A stretch of DNA of 10,600 nucleotides from the NCBI GenBank assembly GCA_023417285.1, contig JAEZFR010000097.1:1-10600 (forward strand), in the 5' to 3' direction. The stretch's first letter is position 1, and each line of letters opens with the position of its first letter. Position numbers and translations under genes: made by a program. Shown here piece by piece: positions 1-6,922 of this stretch. The notes beneath the pieces are model-generated. The model saw nothing but the letters and a program-made list of their open reading frames with translations, had not been told where the DNA came from and made no database searches. Origin of the DNA: Bacillota bacterium. Its GTDB lineage: Bacteria > Bacillota > Clostridia > Acetivibrionales > DSM-1351.

Positions 1-964
1 CAGCAGGGATAATTCTATCCTGCTGTTTTGCCAGTATGACCTTGCCATCCTTATTACAAAGGCCCTTATTGTAAGTAACGAAGTATATCTGCCCTTCGTT
101 CATCAATTTATCGAAAACTCCATAGCTCTCAGGAATAATGGTTTTGTTCTGGGAATCAACTACCCTTGTGCCCGTACTGGTTTTCGCATAAAATCTATTG
201 GAACCTAGGTATTCAACGCTATCGTATAACTTGGCATATTTTTGATAAAATGCATCACGTTCCTTGGCATTATATTTTTCGTTATTCCTCTCTCTCATCT
301 CTGTCTCAGTTAGGTAAATTCTTTTACCATTAAAGTCATAGCAAAAACTGTACTTATTGTCCGAAAACTTCACATAGTCATTACCAACATGTATGCTATA
401 TCTTCCGAAAACAGCAAACTTTATCTTGCCATTCTTTTGTAAAACCCCACTATAGCACTGATTGCCCTCATAGTATCTAACGCCTGCAAGACCGTTATTA
501 AAGCTGGTAGCATAAGAAAACTTAGGTTCAGTCAATGCCTTACCCTCAGGATTAATAAAGGTATAGCCTAACCCCCTGTCGTCCTCAGGCGTTTTTATTG
601 CTCCCGCTCTATACACCAGAGCCAGCCCCTCAACAAAACCACCGGTGGCATCACCATCAGATGCTTGGTTTCGTACACCGTCGTATGGCAGCACCTTTTT
701 TGTTCCCTTTTCATAGTCAATAAGAATTACTCTGCTATGCCAGCCATGCTTGCTATTTTTGTTGTTTGGGTCATACTCTGTTGCCAGCCCAACGCCATTA
801 CTTACTGATATAGTATTGTTCTCCAATTCAATTGCGCCTGTTACAAAGCTCTGCAGCTTTGGGGTCTTCAATGAGGCCGTTGCACTTATATTGGTTGTGC
901 AAAGCAAAGAAAAAACTGTAACAAACGCTACGATCTTAGATAGCTTTTTCAAAAGTCCCTCCAT
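1..964 (-). CDS. Secreted WG-repeat protein, partial (3' end outside window)
   Basis: Reading leftward from an ATG at 964-962, the frame stays open for 321 codons to the window edge, so the C-terminus is missing. A ribosome binding site reading AGGAGGAT (plus positions 971-978) lies six bases before the start. The first 30 or so residues have a lysine-containing N-region, a hydrophobic core (IVAFVTVFSLL) and a plausible signal peptidase I site near ISA/ATA. The Cys at residue 22 does not sit in a proper lipobox. The mature part shows degenerate WG-type beta repeats: GYTFINPEGK followed by EPKFSYATSFNNGLAGV, and near the left edge FVTYNKGLCNKDGKVIL. WG-repeat proteins are common in Clostridia and Bacteroidetes and usually lack a known molecular function; export to the envelope or medium is inferred from the signal peptide. 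It lies downstream of the regulator gene in the same direction but has its own promoter and seems unrelated to the catabolic cluster. Confidence 0.75.
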   Translation of the reverse strand, partial: MEGLLKKLSKIVAFVTVFSLLCTTNISATASLKTPKLQSFVTGAIELENNTISVSNGVGLATEYDPNNKNSKHGWHSRVILIDYEKGTKKVLPYDGVRNQASDGDATGGFVEGLALVYRAGAIKTPEDDRGLGYTFINPEGKALTEPKFSYATSFNNGLAGVRYYEGNQCYSGVLQKNGKIKFAVFGRYSIHVGNDYVKFSDNKYSFCYDFNGKRIYLTETEMRERNNEKYNAKERDAFYQKYAKLYDSVEYLGSNRFYAKTSTGTRVVDSQNKTIIPESYGVFDKLMNEGQIYFVTYNKGLCNKDGKVILAKQQDRIIPA

Positions 965-1017
965 ACTTATATCCTCCTGGTAAAATCCTCTAGTGCTAGA
1001 AAAAATAAACTTGTACG

Positions 1018-1031
1018 ATTATATTATAGCA
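1018..1031 (-). promoter_or_regulatory. Probable extended -10 promoter of the WG-repeat gene
   Basis: On the minus strand the sequence TGCTATAAT (plus 1023-1031) is a perfect extended -10 element for the housekeeping sigma factor, and a second overlapping TATAAT follows it (1018-1023). No good -35 hexamer is seen 17 bases upstream, which is acceptable for an extended -10 promoter. It lies about 55 bases before the start codon at 964 and after the terminator of the upstream regulator gene. Confidence 0.45.
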
Positions 1032-1085
1032 AGAATATAAAATAAGTATGGTTTTTGACCTGAAATGCTCAAAAATAGGTATGAA

Positions 1086-1127
1086 AAGTAAAAGCGCAGT
1101 CGTTGACTACGCCTCAGTGCTTTTTTT
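1086..1127 (-). terminator. Intrinsic terminator of the pucR-like gene
   Basis: An eight-base-pair stem with a three-base loop (arms at 1105-1112 and 1094-1101, including one G-T pair) lies just beyond the regulator's stop codon. On the minus strand it is followed by TTTT, AC, TTTT. An alternative outer stem pairs AAAAGCGC (1090-1097) with GTGCTTTT (1117-1124), so the element could also stop transcription from the other strand, where a seven-T run follows. Confidence 0.55.
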
Positions 1128-1132
1128 GTTAT

Positions 1133-2782
1133 CTACTTCTCACAATCAGGGGCTTCAAAGAAAAACTTCAATTTAAGAGCCATTTGAATATTAAAAAAGT
1201 CCTCAACAACCTCCAAGTTGCACTTGAGAATTTTTCCAATCGAATCAAGCCTCGCCCTTAGGGTGTTTTTATGAATAAATAGCTGCTTTTCAGTCTCTGT
1301 TTTGGAGCAGTTGTTGTTTATATAGCATTCAAGCGTTTTTACAAGCTGGGTATTGTGTTGCTTATCGTATTCCAGCAGAGGAGCTACATATCTGGCATAG
1401 CTACTCTTTAGGAAGTTAATATCCACCATACCTTTATTGTCCATAAAGTACTTTAGTACACCAAGATCACTATAAAAGAAGTATGATTTATGGCTTTTTG
1501 TGGAACGAAGGTAGTTTGCAGCATGATTACATTGCATAAAGGCAGTTTTTATTTGTGTCAGTGGAGTGGGATCGCTTATGCCCATATAGAACTTGTCAAT
1601 TCCTGTTGCCACAATAAATATACTTCGTATTTCATCAAGTAGAGCATTAAAATTAGCTACAGGGTATGGAACAAGCAGTATTTGTGAGTCAGACTTTTCG
1701 AAAAAAAGAATATCCTTACTAAGCTCATGCTTATCCTCTATCATTGCGTGGAACTCACCCATTCTTATATTTCGCTGAACAAATGAAGTGATAGTATTCA
1801 AATCCTCATGTATTAGCTGTATGGCGTAGTAACTAGGGTGTAGCCTCTTTTGCATCGGTGCCAATAGCGTTTCAGCCTGTTCCTTTGTAAGACATGCTTC
1901 CGATAACAGCCTATCCATAAGAAGCCCATTAAATCGGCGAGTAGCATTACTTATTTCGTTCAGCCTGGTAGAATTCAATGCAACAAAAAGCCCCATCTGC
2001 TGAACCTTTACTACGTCAATCTCTTCAAGCTGGTTGACACTGTCTTTTACTGCAATAGCAACATACCCGTATTTAACTCTATTGATATTAACTGGGTAAA
2101 TCAATAGTTTTTTTGATATGCATGCAAGTAGCATACTTGAGTAGGTATAGAAATATAACTCACTTCCATCATACGTCTGAGATCTAACACCTGTATATTG
2201 TATGTTTCCCACTTCAATGTTACGAGTATATAATTCCCAATCAAATTCATCGGAGTATCCCATGATATTAAGTTCGTTATCAAAAACTGCAAGGCTAGTA
2301 CCTGTATAATTGTACATACGAGAACACATTTCAGAAAGAGATACACCATCTATAATTGCTCGCATCATGACCTCATGAAATTTTAGTGATTCTTCAATTG
2401 CTATGTATGGTTTTCGTACAATATAACTCATTATGGGGTTAATTATTTCTCCCCAATTGCAGTTAGCTGGTGCAATTATAATAGGAAACCTCTTTTGTTC
2501 ACAATATTCAATAAGCTCTATAGGGATTGAATTAATGAACTTCCTCTTGGTTACAATTGCTGCTATCTCCTTTTGCATAAAGGTATCTACAAGCTCTTGA
2601 CAAAAACACTGTTCAAACAATACCCCAGCTATAACCAGCTCCTTACCTGTAAGCCAATCAGCAATGTTGGGAATATCCATGATGGTAACACCCTCTATTT
2701 TGCGGTCAAGTCCCATACTTCCTGTTAGCAATTCAGCCTCTATTAATCTGCCTAAATTCAGCGCTTCATTTACTGTAATCAT
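1133..2782 (-). CDS. PucR-family transcriptional regulator
   Basis: This 549-residue protein has the architecture of PucR-type regulators. The N-terminal PucR domain (about residues 1-125) begins with MITVNEALNLG and contains MDIPNIADWLTGKELVIAG. A middle region of roughly 350 residues probably senses a ligand. The C-terminal helix-turn-helix domain (about 480-540) carries the hallmark LFIHKNTLRARLDSIGKIL. PucR-family proteins typically activate genes for purine, amino acid or polyamine catabolism in response to a pathway metabolite. I chose the ATG at 2782 rather than the TTG 13 codons upstream because GGAGG (plus 2789-2793) sits six bases before it and the domain homology starts exactly there. 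The upstream codons lie on top of the promoter region. Its divergent position directly before the carbamoyltransferase makes it the likely regulator of the plus-strand cluster. The ligand cannot be read from the sequence. Confidence 0.9.
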   Translation of the reverse strand: MITVNEALNLGRLIEAELLTGSMGLDRKIEGVTIMDIPNIADWLTGKELVIAGVLFEQCFCQELVDTFMQKEIAAIVTKRKFINSIPIELIEYCEQKRFPIIIAPANCNWGEIINPIMSYIVRKPYIAIEESLKFHEVMMRAIIDGVSLSEMCSRMYNYTGTSLAVFDNELNIMGYSDEFDWELYTRNIEVGNIQYTGVRSQTYDGSELYFYTYSSMLLACISKKLLIYPVNINRVKYGYVAIAVKDSVNQLEEIDVVKVQQMGLFVALNSTRLNEISNATRRFNGLLMDRLLSEACLTKEQAETLLAPMQKRLHPSYYAIQLIHEDLNTITSFVQRNIRMGEFHAMIEDKHELSKDILFFEKSDSQILLVPYPVANFNALLDEIRSIFIVATGIDKFYMGISDPTPLTQIKTAFMQCNHAANYLRSTKSHKSYFFYSDLGVLKYFMDNKGMVDINFLKSSYARYVAPLLEYDKQHNTQLVKTLECYINNNCSKTETEKQLFIHKNTLRARLDSIGKILKCNLEVVEDFFNIQMALKLKFFFEAPDCEK

Positions 2783-2812
2783 ATGGTGCCTCCGTTTTAC
2801 TTGTTTAATAAA

Positions 2813-2841
2813 AGTATACAATAATAAGTTGACATAATCAA
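2813..2841 (-). promoter_or_regulatory. Sigma-70-type promoter of the pucR-like gene
   Basis: On the minus strand TTGATT (plus 2836-2841) and TATACT (plus 2813-2818) are separated by exactly 17 bases. This predicts a transcript start about 24 bases upstream of the ATG at 2782. The -35 region lies within a short imperfect inverted repeat (TTGA, five bases, TCAA at 2829-2841), which could serve autoregulation. Confidence 0.55.
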
Positions 2842-2896
2842 ACTAAGAGTGGTCAAAAGTACAATCAAGCAATGGTGTTTTCATACCTTTGTACAA

Positions 2897-2926
2897 TTGT
2901 CGTTAATCTAGAGTTGTAGTTATAAT
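2897..2926 (+). promoter_or_regulatory. Probable promoter of the carbamoyltransferase cluster
   Basis: A perfect TATAAT (2921-2926) has a weak -35 candidate TTGTCG (2897-2902) 18 bases upstream. The poor -35 and long spacing would suit a promoter that needs an activator, consistent with divergent PucR-type control. The predicted start is near 2933, about 40 bases before the first gene. Confidence 0.45.
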
Positions 2927-2938
2927 GTTTATGTAAAC
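2927..2938. promoter_or_regulatory. Inverted repeat at the transcription start, possible operator
   Basis: GTTTATGTAAAC is a perfect inverted repeat (GTTTA, two bases, TAAAC) directly after the -10 box of the cluster promoter, and a further GTAAAC half-copy follows at 2939-2944. The position over the expected transcript start would suit repression or regulator binding. The binding protein is unknown. Confidence 0.3.
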
Positions 2939-2972
2939 GTAAACTAGCTTAAAATTATTTGGAGGTGTAATA

Positions 2973-3911
2973 ATGAGAAACCGATTAAGAGGTAAAGATT
3001 TTCTAGCTTTCAAGGACATGGATCGCGAAGAGATTGAATTTATAACTGATCTCTCTCTCGACCTAAAGCGTAAGTGGATTGCACGTGAGCCACACGAATA
3101 TCTAAAGGGCCAGGTATGGGCGGCACTATTTGAAAAAAATTCTACCCGTACCCGTAATGCTTTCCAGAGAGCTGCAGCAGATTTGGGAATCACATCTATA
3201 TATCTGCGTCCAGACGAGCTTCAGAGTGGCCGTGGTGAACCCTTGAAGGATACTGCAAGAATGTTCGACCGCTACTACGATGGCCTCTTTATACGTACCT
3301 TTGGTCACGAAATCGTTGAAGAATATGCCCAATGGATGGACCATCCTGTTATTAATGGTCTTACTACACTCGCACATCCTACTCAGGGTATTGCAGACCT
3401 AATGACTATCAAGGAGAAAAAATGCTACTACAAGGGTTTGAAGCTATGCTATGCAGGAAACCTTTACAATGTCTGCTATACAACCATGATATTCTGCGCA
3501 ACTCTTGGAATGGATATGTATATAGCCTGCCCTGACGGCATGCAACCTGATCAGGCTATTTACGAAGAGACCCTCCGCCGCGCCGCTTGGACAGGAGCAA
3601 AAATTGTATTTACAAGTAATTTTGATGAAGCTCTCGAGGGTGCTGACATAGTTTATGGAATGTCCCATTATTCCATGGGTCAAGCTCCAGAGGAAATCGA
3701 GAAGCTTAAGAAAGCATTCCACCCATACCAAGTTACTATGGAAGCGCTTCAGAAGGCAAAATCAGATGCAATATTCATGCACTGCATGCCTGCATACCGC
3801 GGAATTGACGTAACCGACGAGGTTATGGAATGCCCTCAGTCTGTTGTTTGGGACCAAGGTGAAAATCGTATGCATTCTATTAAAGGTATCCTTGCAGCCA
3901 CTGCTTTATAA
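2973..3911 (+). CDS. Ornithine-carbamoyltransferase-like enzyme with an altered substrate loop
   Basis: This 312-residue aspartate/ornithine carbamoyltransferase-family protein is close to full family length. The carbamoyl phosphate site is intact: STRTR (57-61), GRGEPLKDTARM (86-97), HPTQ (135-138) and HCMP (270-273). Asn166 in GNLYN matches the Asn that binds the ornithine carboxylate (N199 in human OTC), and the SMG loop (234-236) is present. However, the residue before that loop that should be Asp (DxWxSMG; D263 in human OTC, contacting the alpha-amino group) is Met230, and the Trp is His232. In a deiminase-type cluster it would work in the phosphorolytic direction, turning a ureido compound plus phosphate into an amine and carbamoyl phosphate. 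The SMG loop argues against putrescine carbamoyltransferase. GGAGGT (2961-2966) lies six bases before the ATG. Family assignment is firm; the acceptor is uncertain and may not be ornithine. Confidence 0.85.
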   Translation: MRNRLRGKDFLAFKDMDREEIEFITDLSLDLKRKWIAREPHEYLKGQVWAALFEKNSTRTRNAFQRAAADLGITSIYLRPDELQSGRGEPLKDTARMFDRYYDGLFIRTFGHEIVEEYAQWMDHPVINGLTTLAHPTQGIADLMTIKEKKCYYKGLKLCYAGNLYNVCYTTMIFCATLGMDMYIACPDGMQPDQAIYEETLRRAAWTGAKIVFTSNFDEALEGADIVYGMSHYSMGQAPEEIEKLKKAFHPYQVTMEALQKAKSDAIFMHCMPAYRGIDVTDEVMECPQSVVWDQGENRMHSIKGILAATAL

Positions 3912-3915
3912 CATA

Positions 3916-4040
3916 TAGGATAAGCTATGTACGTGATGATGATTAAAATGGATAATCTACCCCTGTAAGGGTGATAGGATAATCTATCCTTTTAAGGGTG
4001 ACCAAAATAGGATTGGGCCATCCTTGTAAGGGTACTAAAA
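3916..4040. repeat. Imperfect tandem repeat, four units of about 33 bp
   Basis: The gap between carbamoyltransferase and transporter is almost filled by four head-to-tail units at 3916-3948, 3949-3974 (shortened to 26 bp), 3975-4007 and 4008-4040. Full units start with TAGGAT and end with AAAA. The last three share a CCTN2-3AAGGGT core. Unit 3 contains AGGAT, five bases, ATCCT, and unit 4 AGGAT, six bases, ATCCT, so the transcript could form a small hairpin per unit. The array ends right before the ribosome binding site AAGGAGG. Confidence 0.8.
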
Positions 4041-4056
4041 TAAGGAGGATTCGTTT

Positions 4057-5589
4057 ATGTTTAGCAACAAGAAAAATACTGCTGGTGCTCAATCTCTTCA
4101 GAAAAAGCAGTTCAAATCTCCTAATGCTTACGTAATAATATTCTTCATAATGGCATTAGTAGCCGTGTTAACATGGTTCATTCCTGGTGGTCAATATGAA
4201 CTAAACGACGCTGGACGTGCAATAGCAGGTACATATTCTACAGCAGAGGCAAAGCCTCAGGGAATATGGGAACTCATTATGGCACCTATTATAGGAATGG
4301 TCGGAAATAGTACCGTATCGGGAGCTATTGCTATATCCTTGAACATAATGATTTTCGGTGCTTTCCTCGAGATGATGGAGGAAGTAGGATGTATCAAACT
4401 TTTTCTAAAGCGTATTGCAATTAAAAACCAAAAAAATTACCATGCTCTCATTACAATTCTTGTTGTTGTTATGGGTATCTTCGGAACTGTTCAGGGTGCA
4501 TACGAAGAAGGCTTCGTATACCTATTGATGTTCCTTCCTATAGTCTTAGCACTTGGCCTTGATACAATTGTAGCCGTAATGATTGTTGTTTTAGGTACTC
4601 AGGGTGGTTGTCTAGCATCTATCGTAAACCCATTCTCCACTGGTATTGCCTCGGGAATAGCAGGCATTAGTCCTGGTGATGGTATGCTTATGCGTGTTGT
4701 CATCTTTATAGTATTTATGGCAGTAATCTCTCTATATATTTGTAGATATGCCGACAAGATTAAAAAGGATCCTAGTAAGTCTCCACAGTTTTTCCGCAGA
4801 TCGGAAGACCTTAAGGAGTTCCCTGTTGCATCAAACGAAGATATCTCAATGACAAAGAAGCAAAAAACCGTTCTAGGGATATTCATTGCAACATTTGTCA
4901 TCATGATTATCTCCCTCGTTCCATGGACCTCACTTAACTCCAAGTGGACCATATTCGTGGATTTCACAGAATGGATTACTAACATACCTGTTCTCGGTAT
5001 GATTATAGGAAAAACTTTAGTTCCACTAGGCGATTGGTACTTCAATGAAATTAACGGTCTTCTCATAGTTGCAACCTTCGCTTCTGGTTTTGTCATGAAG
5101 TATAAAGTTGACAAGATTATTTCAATATTTATCAAAGGTGCTTCCGCATTGGTTTCTACTGCATTCATAGTTCCTCTTGCAAGAGGAATTCAGGTAATAA
5201 TGGACGGTGGTATGATTACTCCTACCATTCTGAACTTTGGTGAAAATACCCTCAGTGCTCTGCCTCCTGTGGTATTCGTTGTAGTTTGTCTAATATTCTA
5301 CTTCGTAATGGCTACGTTTATTCCTAGCTCCACTGGTCTTGCTGCGGCAACCATGTCTATTATGGCTCCTCTAGCAGTATTTGCCGGTGTTGATGAGGCT
5401 GTTATGGTCAATATCTACAATATGGCGCTTGGTATGGTAAAGATGATTATGCCTACCTCCATCGTTGTAATGACCTGTACTCAGGCTGCTCATATCGGAT
5501 ATAGTCAGTGGATAAAGACCAACTGGAAATTCATCTCAGTCCTATTCCTCTTAAGTTGTGGCTTCCTTGTAGTAGGGGTAGTTATTTAA
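4057..5589 (+). CDS. YfcC/DcuC-family membrane transporter, likely substrate/product antiporter
   Basis: This 510-residue integral membrane protein has a short polar N-terminus, a first membrane segment (YVIIFFIMALVAVLTWFIPG) and about a dozen hydrophobic segments. Family hallmarks are visible in FGTVQGAYEEGFVY, GTQGGCLASIVNPFSTGIA and, near the C-terminus, FIPSSTGLAAATMSIMAPLA. The YfcC branch of the C4-dicarboxylate anaerobic carrier superfamily includes the arginine/ornithine antiporters (ArcD) of streptococcal arginine deiminase operons. In this cluster the likely job is to bring in the guanidino substrate and export the amine left after carbamoyl transfer. The exact substrate is inferred from context only. 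AAGGAGG lies shortly before the ATG, directly after the 33-bp repeat array. A long antisense open frame inside it is not a gene. Confidence 0.85.
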   Translation: MFSNKKNTAGAQSLQKKQFKSPNAYVIIFFIMALVAVLTWFIPGGQYELNDAGRAIAGTYSTAEAKPQGIWELIMAPIIGMVGNSTVSGAIAISLNIMIFGAFLEMMEEVGCIKLFLKRIAIKNQKNYHALITILVVVMGIFGTVQGAYEEGFVYLLMFLPIVLALGLDTIVAVMIVVLGTQGGCLASIVNPFSTGIASGIAGISPGDGMLMRVVIFIVFMAVISLYICRYADKIKKDPSKSPQFFRRSEDLKEFPVASNEDISMTKKQKTVLGIFIATFVIMIISLVPWTSLNSKWTIFVDFTEWITNIPVLGMIIGKTLVPLGDWYFNEINGLLIVATFASGFVMKYKVDKIISIFIKGASALVSTAFIVPLARGIQVIMDGGMITPTILNFGENTLSALPPVVFVVVCLIFYFVMATFIPSSTGLAAATMSIMAPLAVFAGVDEAVMVNIYNMALGMVKMIMPTSIVVMTCTQAAHIGYSQWIKTNWKFISVLFLLSCGFLVVGVVI

Positions 5590-5594
5590 GTGAT

Positions 5595-5730
5595 CTTAAA
5601 CTGTGGCTGATTAAATCATTTACATGGAGCTTAAACAGGGGCTGATTAAATCATTTATATGGAACTTAAACTGTGGCTGTTTAAATCATTTACATGAAAC
5701 TTAAACAGCCAGCCTAAATATAAATGATAT
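5595..5730. repeat. 35-bp tandem repeat, three full units and one partial
   Basis: Starting six bases after the transporter stop codon, units at 5595-5629, 5630-5664 and 5665-5699 each begin CTTAAAC and contain GGCTGWTTAAATCATTTA, with only a few substitutions between them. A fourth, diverged unit starts at 5700. This is the first half of a 385-bp AT-rich gap without a gene. Confidence 0.9.
5674..5711 (+). other. Hairpin formed between repeat units 3 and 4
   Basis: TGGCTGTTTAA (5674-5684) and TTAAACAGCCA (5701-5711) are perfect complements, giving an 11-bp stem with a 16-base loop. It exists because units 3 and 4 carry compensating changes relative to units 1 and 2. There is no T-run after it, so it is more likely an RNA-stabilising or processing element than an intrinsic terminator. 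Confidence 0.5.
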
Positions 5731-5799
5731 TTAATTATCTTGCATTAAATAAAATTAATATTGAAGTAACTAAATAAATTTGAATGTAATCCTACTAAA

Positions 5800-5947
5800 G
5801 AAACTTAATACTAAAGAACTATTAATATAACTGAATATGAATCATACTCAAGAACCTTAATACTTAAGAATCATTAATATAACTGAATATGAATCATATT
5901 GAAGAAGCTTAATATTAAGAATCCTTAACAAAACTTTAAATCATCCT
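5800..5947. repeat. 52-bp tandem repeat before the deiminase-like gene
   Basis: Two full units (5800-5851 and 5852-5903) are nearly identical and share TTAATATAACTGAATATGAA. A third, more diverged unit begins with GAAGCTTAATA at 5904 and fades out before the ribosome binding site at 5962. A still weaker relative seems to precede the array at about 5755-5799. The region is very AT-rich and has no open reading frame. Confidence 0.85.
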
Positions 5948-5974
5948 AAAAAATAATAACTGGAGGAAAACACT

Positions 5975-6829
5975 ATGTCTGAAATATTTGTACCAAATGC
6001 TACAAATAAGCTAGAGAAAGTTCTTGTTTGCTCTCCCAAGTACTATGTATTTAACGCTATTAATGAAATCACCAAGAGCTGGATGGAAAAGGGCGAAACA
6101 GAACAAAACGACCTTATGGTTAAAGAATGGGGTTACCTTATGGATGCCTACCGTGAAAACGGAGTAGAGGTTGTGGAAATAGAGCCTGACCCATCTATGC
6201 AGGTTCAAACCTTCGCACGTGACTTTGGAGGTTGCGTTAAGGAAGGAGCCATTATTGGACATTTCCGTCACCCCGCACGTCAGTGTGAGACTGCAGCATA
6301 TGAAGCAAAGCTCAAGGAACTAGGCGTTCCTGTTATATGCAGATGTAATGCAGGCTGCTTTGAAGGTGGAGATATCTTCATGCTTGATGAACATACTATA
6401 GCTTTTGGTCTCGTTGACCGAACCGATGAGGCTGGTGTAGCCAATATGCGCGAACAGCTCTGGAAGTATGGCTACACTGTAGTGGGCGTACCTTGCCCAC
6501 CTGCTAACCTTCACTTGGATATGGTCTTCAATATAGTTGCTGAAAAAGTCTGTATCGCGGCAGTAAACGAGCTTCCCTACCAGTTCATTGAAATGCTTAA
6601 GCGTCGTCACTTTGAAATTATTCCGGTTGAAAGCGAACTTGTATTTAAGCATGGCTGTAATGTACAAGCACTTGGTGATGACAAGGTTCTCGCAATAACC
6701 AATAACAAGGTAGTAAACGATAGGATGAGAGCTGTGGGTCTAGAAGTAATAGACGTTGATCTCTGCCAGATTCTTAAGGCAGGTGGAGGACCTCACTGTA
6801 TGACCTTCCCTATTAAGAGAAAAGCTTAA
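5975..6829 (+). CDS. Small arginine-deiminase-like guanidino hydrolase
   Basis: This 284-residue pentein-fold protein has the length of DDAH-type enzymes but a C-terminus (GGGPHCMTFPI) like arginine deiminase. Catalytic residues of the deiminase family all appear present: Asp83 (FARD), Glu130 (FEGGD), His180 and Asp182 (LHLDMVF) and nucleophile Cys275. By spacing against Pseudomonas aeruginosa ArcA, the arginines that grip the substrate carboxylate (R185 and R243) correspond to Arg102 and Arg149, and stacking Phe163 to Phe80. Asn160 corresponds to Val77 and Arg401 to Gly270. The expected reaction is a guanidino acid plus water to a ureido acid plus ammonia, feeding the carbamoyltransferase. 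No signal peptide is seen, so it is cytoplasmic. GGAGG (5962-5966) lies eight bases before the ATG. Arginine remains possible as substrate; a compound without an alpha-amino group fits the changed residues better. A methylarginine hydrolase is less likely. Confidence 0.82.
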   Translation: MSEIFVPNATNKLEKVLVCSPKYYVFNAINEITKSWMEKGETEQNDLMVKEWGYLMDAYRENGVEVVEIEPDPSMQVQTFARDFGGCVKEGAIIGHFRHPARQCETAAYEAKLKELGVPVICRCNAGCFEGGDIFMLDEHTIAFGLVDRTDEAGVANMREQLWKYGYTVVGVPCPPANLHLDMVFNIVAEKVCIAAVNELPYQFIEMLKRRHFEIIPVESELVFKHGCNVQALGDDKVLAITNNKVVNDRMRAVGLEVIDVDLCQILKAGGGPHCMTFPIKRKA

Positions 6830-6845
6830 TACCTACTATCGGGCA

Positions 6846-6884
6846 GCACATGACGCCCGCCATTAGCTGGTGGGTATCATGTGC
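6846..6884 (+). other. Long intercistronic hairpin
   Basis: GCACATGA (6846-6853) pairs perfectly with TCATGTGC (6877-6884), and an inner stem pairs CCCGCC (6856-6861) with GGTGGG (6869-6874), leaving a seven-base loop. Only a weak ATTTAT follows, so it may be a partial terminator or attenuator or a barrier to RNA decay that tunes expression of the downstream genes. Confidence 0.55.
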
Positions 6885-6922
6885 ATTTATAAACTATACT
6901 AACCGAATGGAGGCAAATAAAA

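Noticed and set aside
750..983. 77-codon open frame on the plus strand
   Set aside because: It is antisense to the signal-peptide end and promoter-proximal part of the WG-repeat gene and shows no ribosome binding site or family features.
4599..5168. 189-codon open frame on the minus strand
   Set aside because: It lies wholly inside the transporter gene on the opposite strand, has no recognisable domain, and the plus-strand frame is a clear family member.
5595..5947. Repeat-rich gap considered as a CRISPR array
   Set aside because: The units are contiguous tandem copies without unique spacers, differ in length between families, and no cas genes are near.
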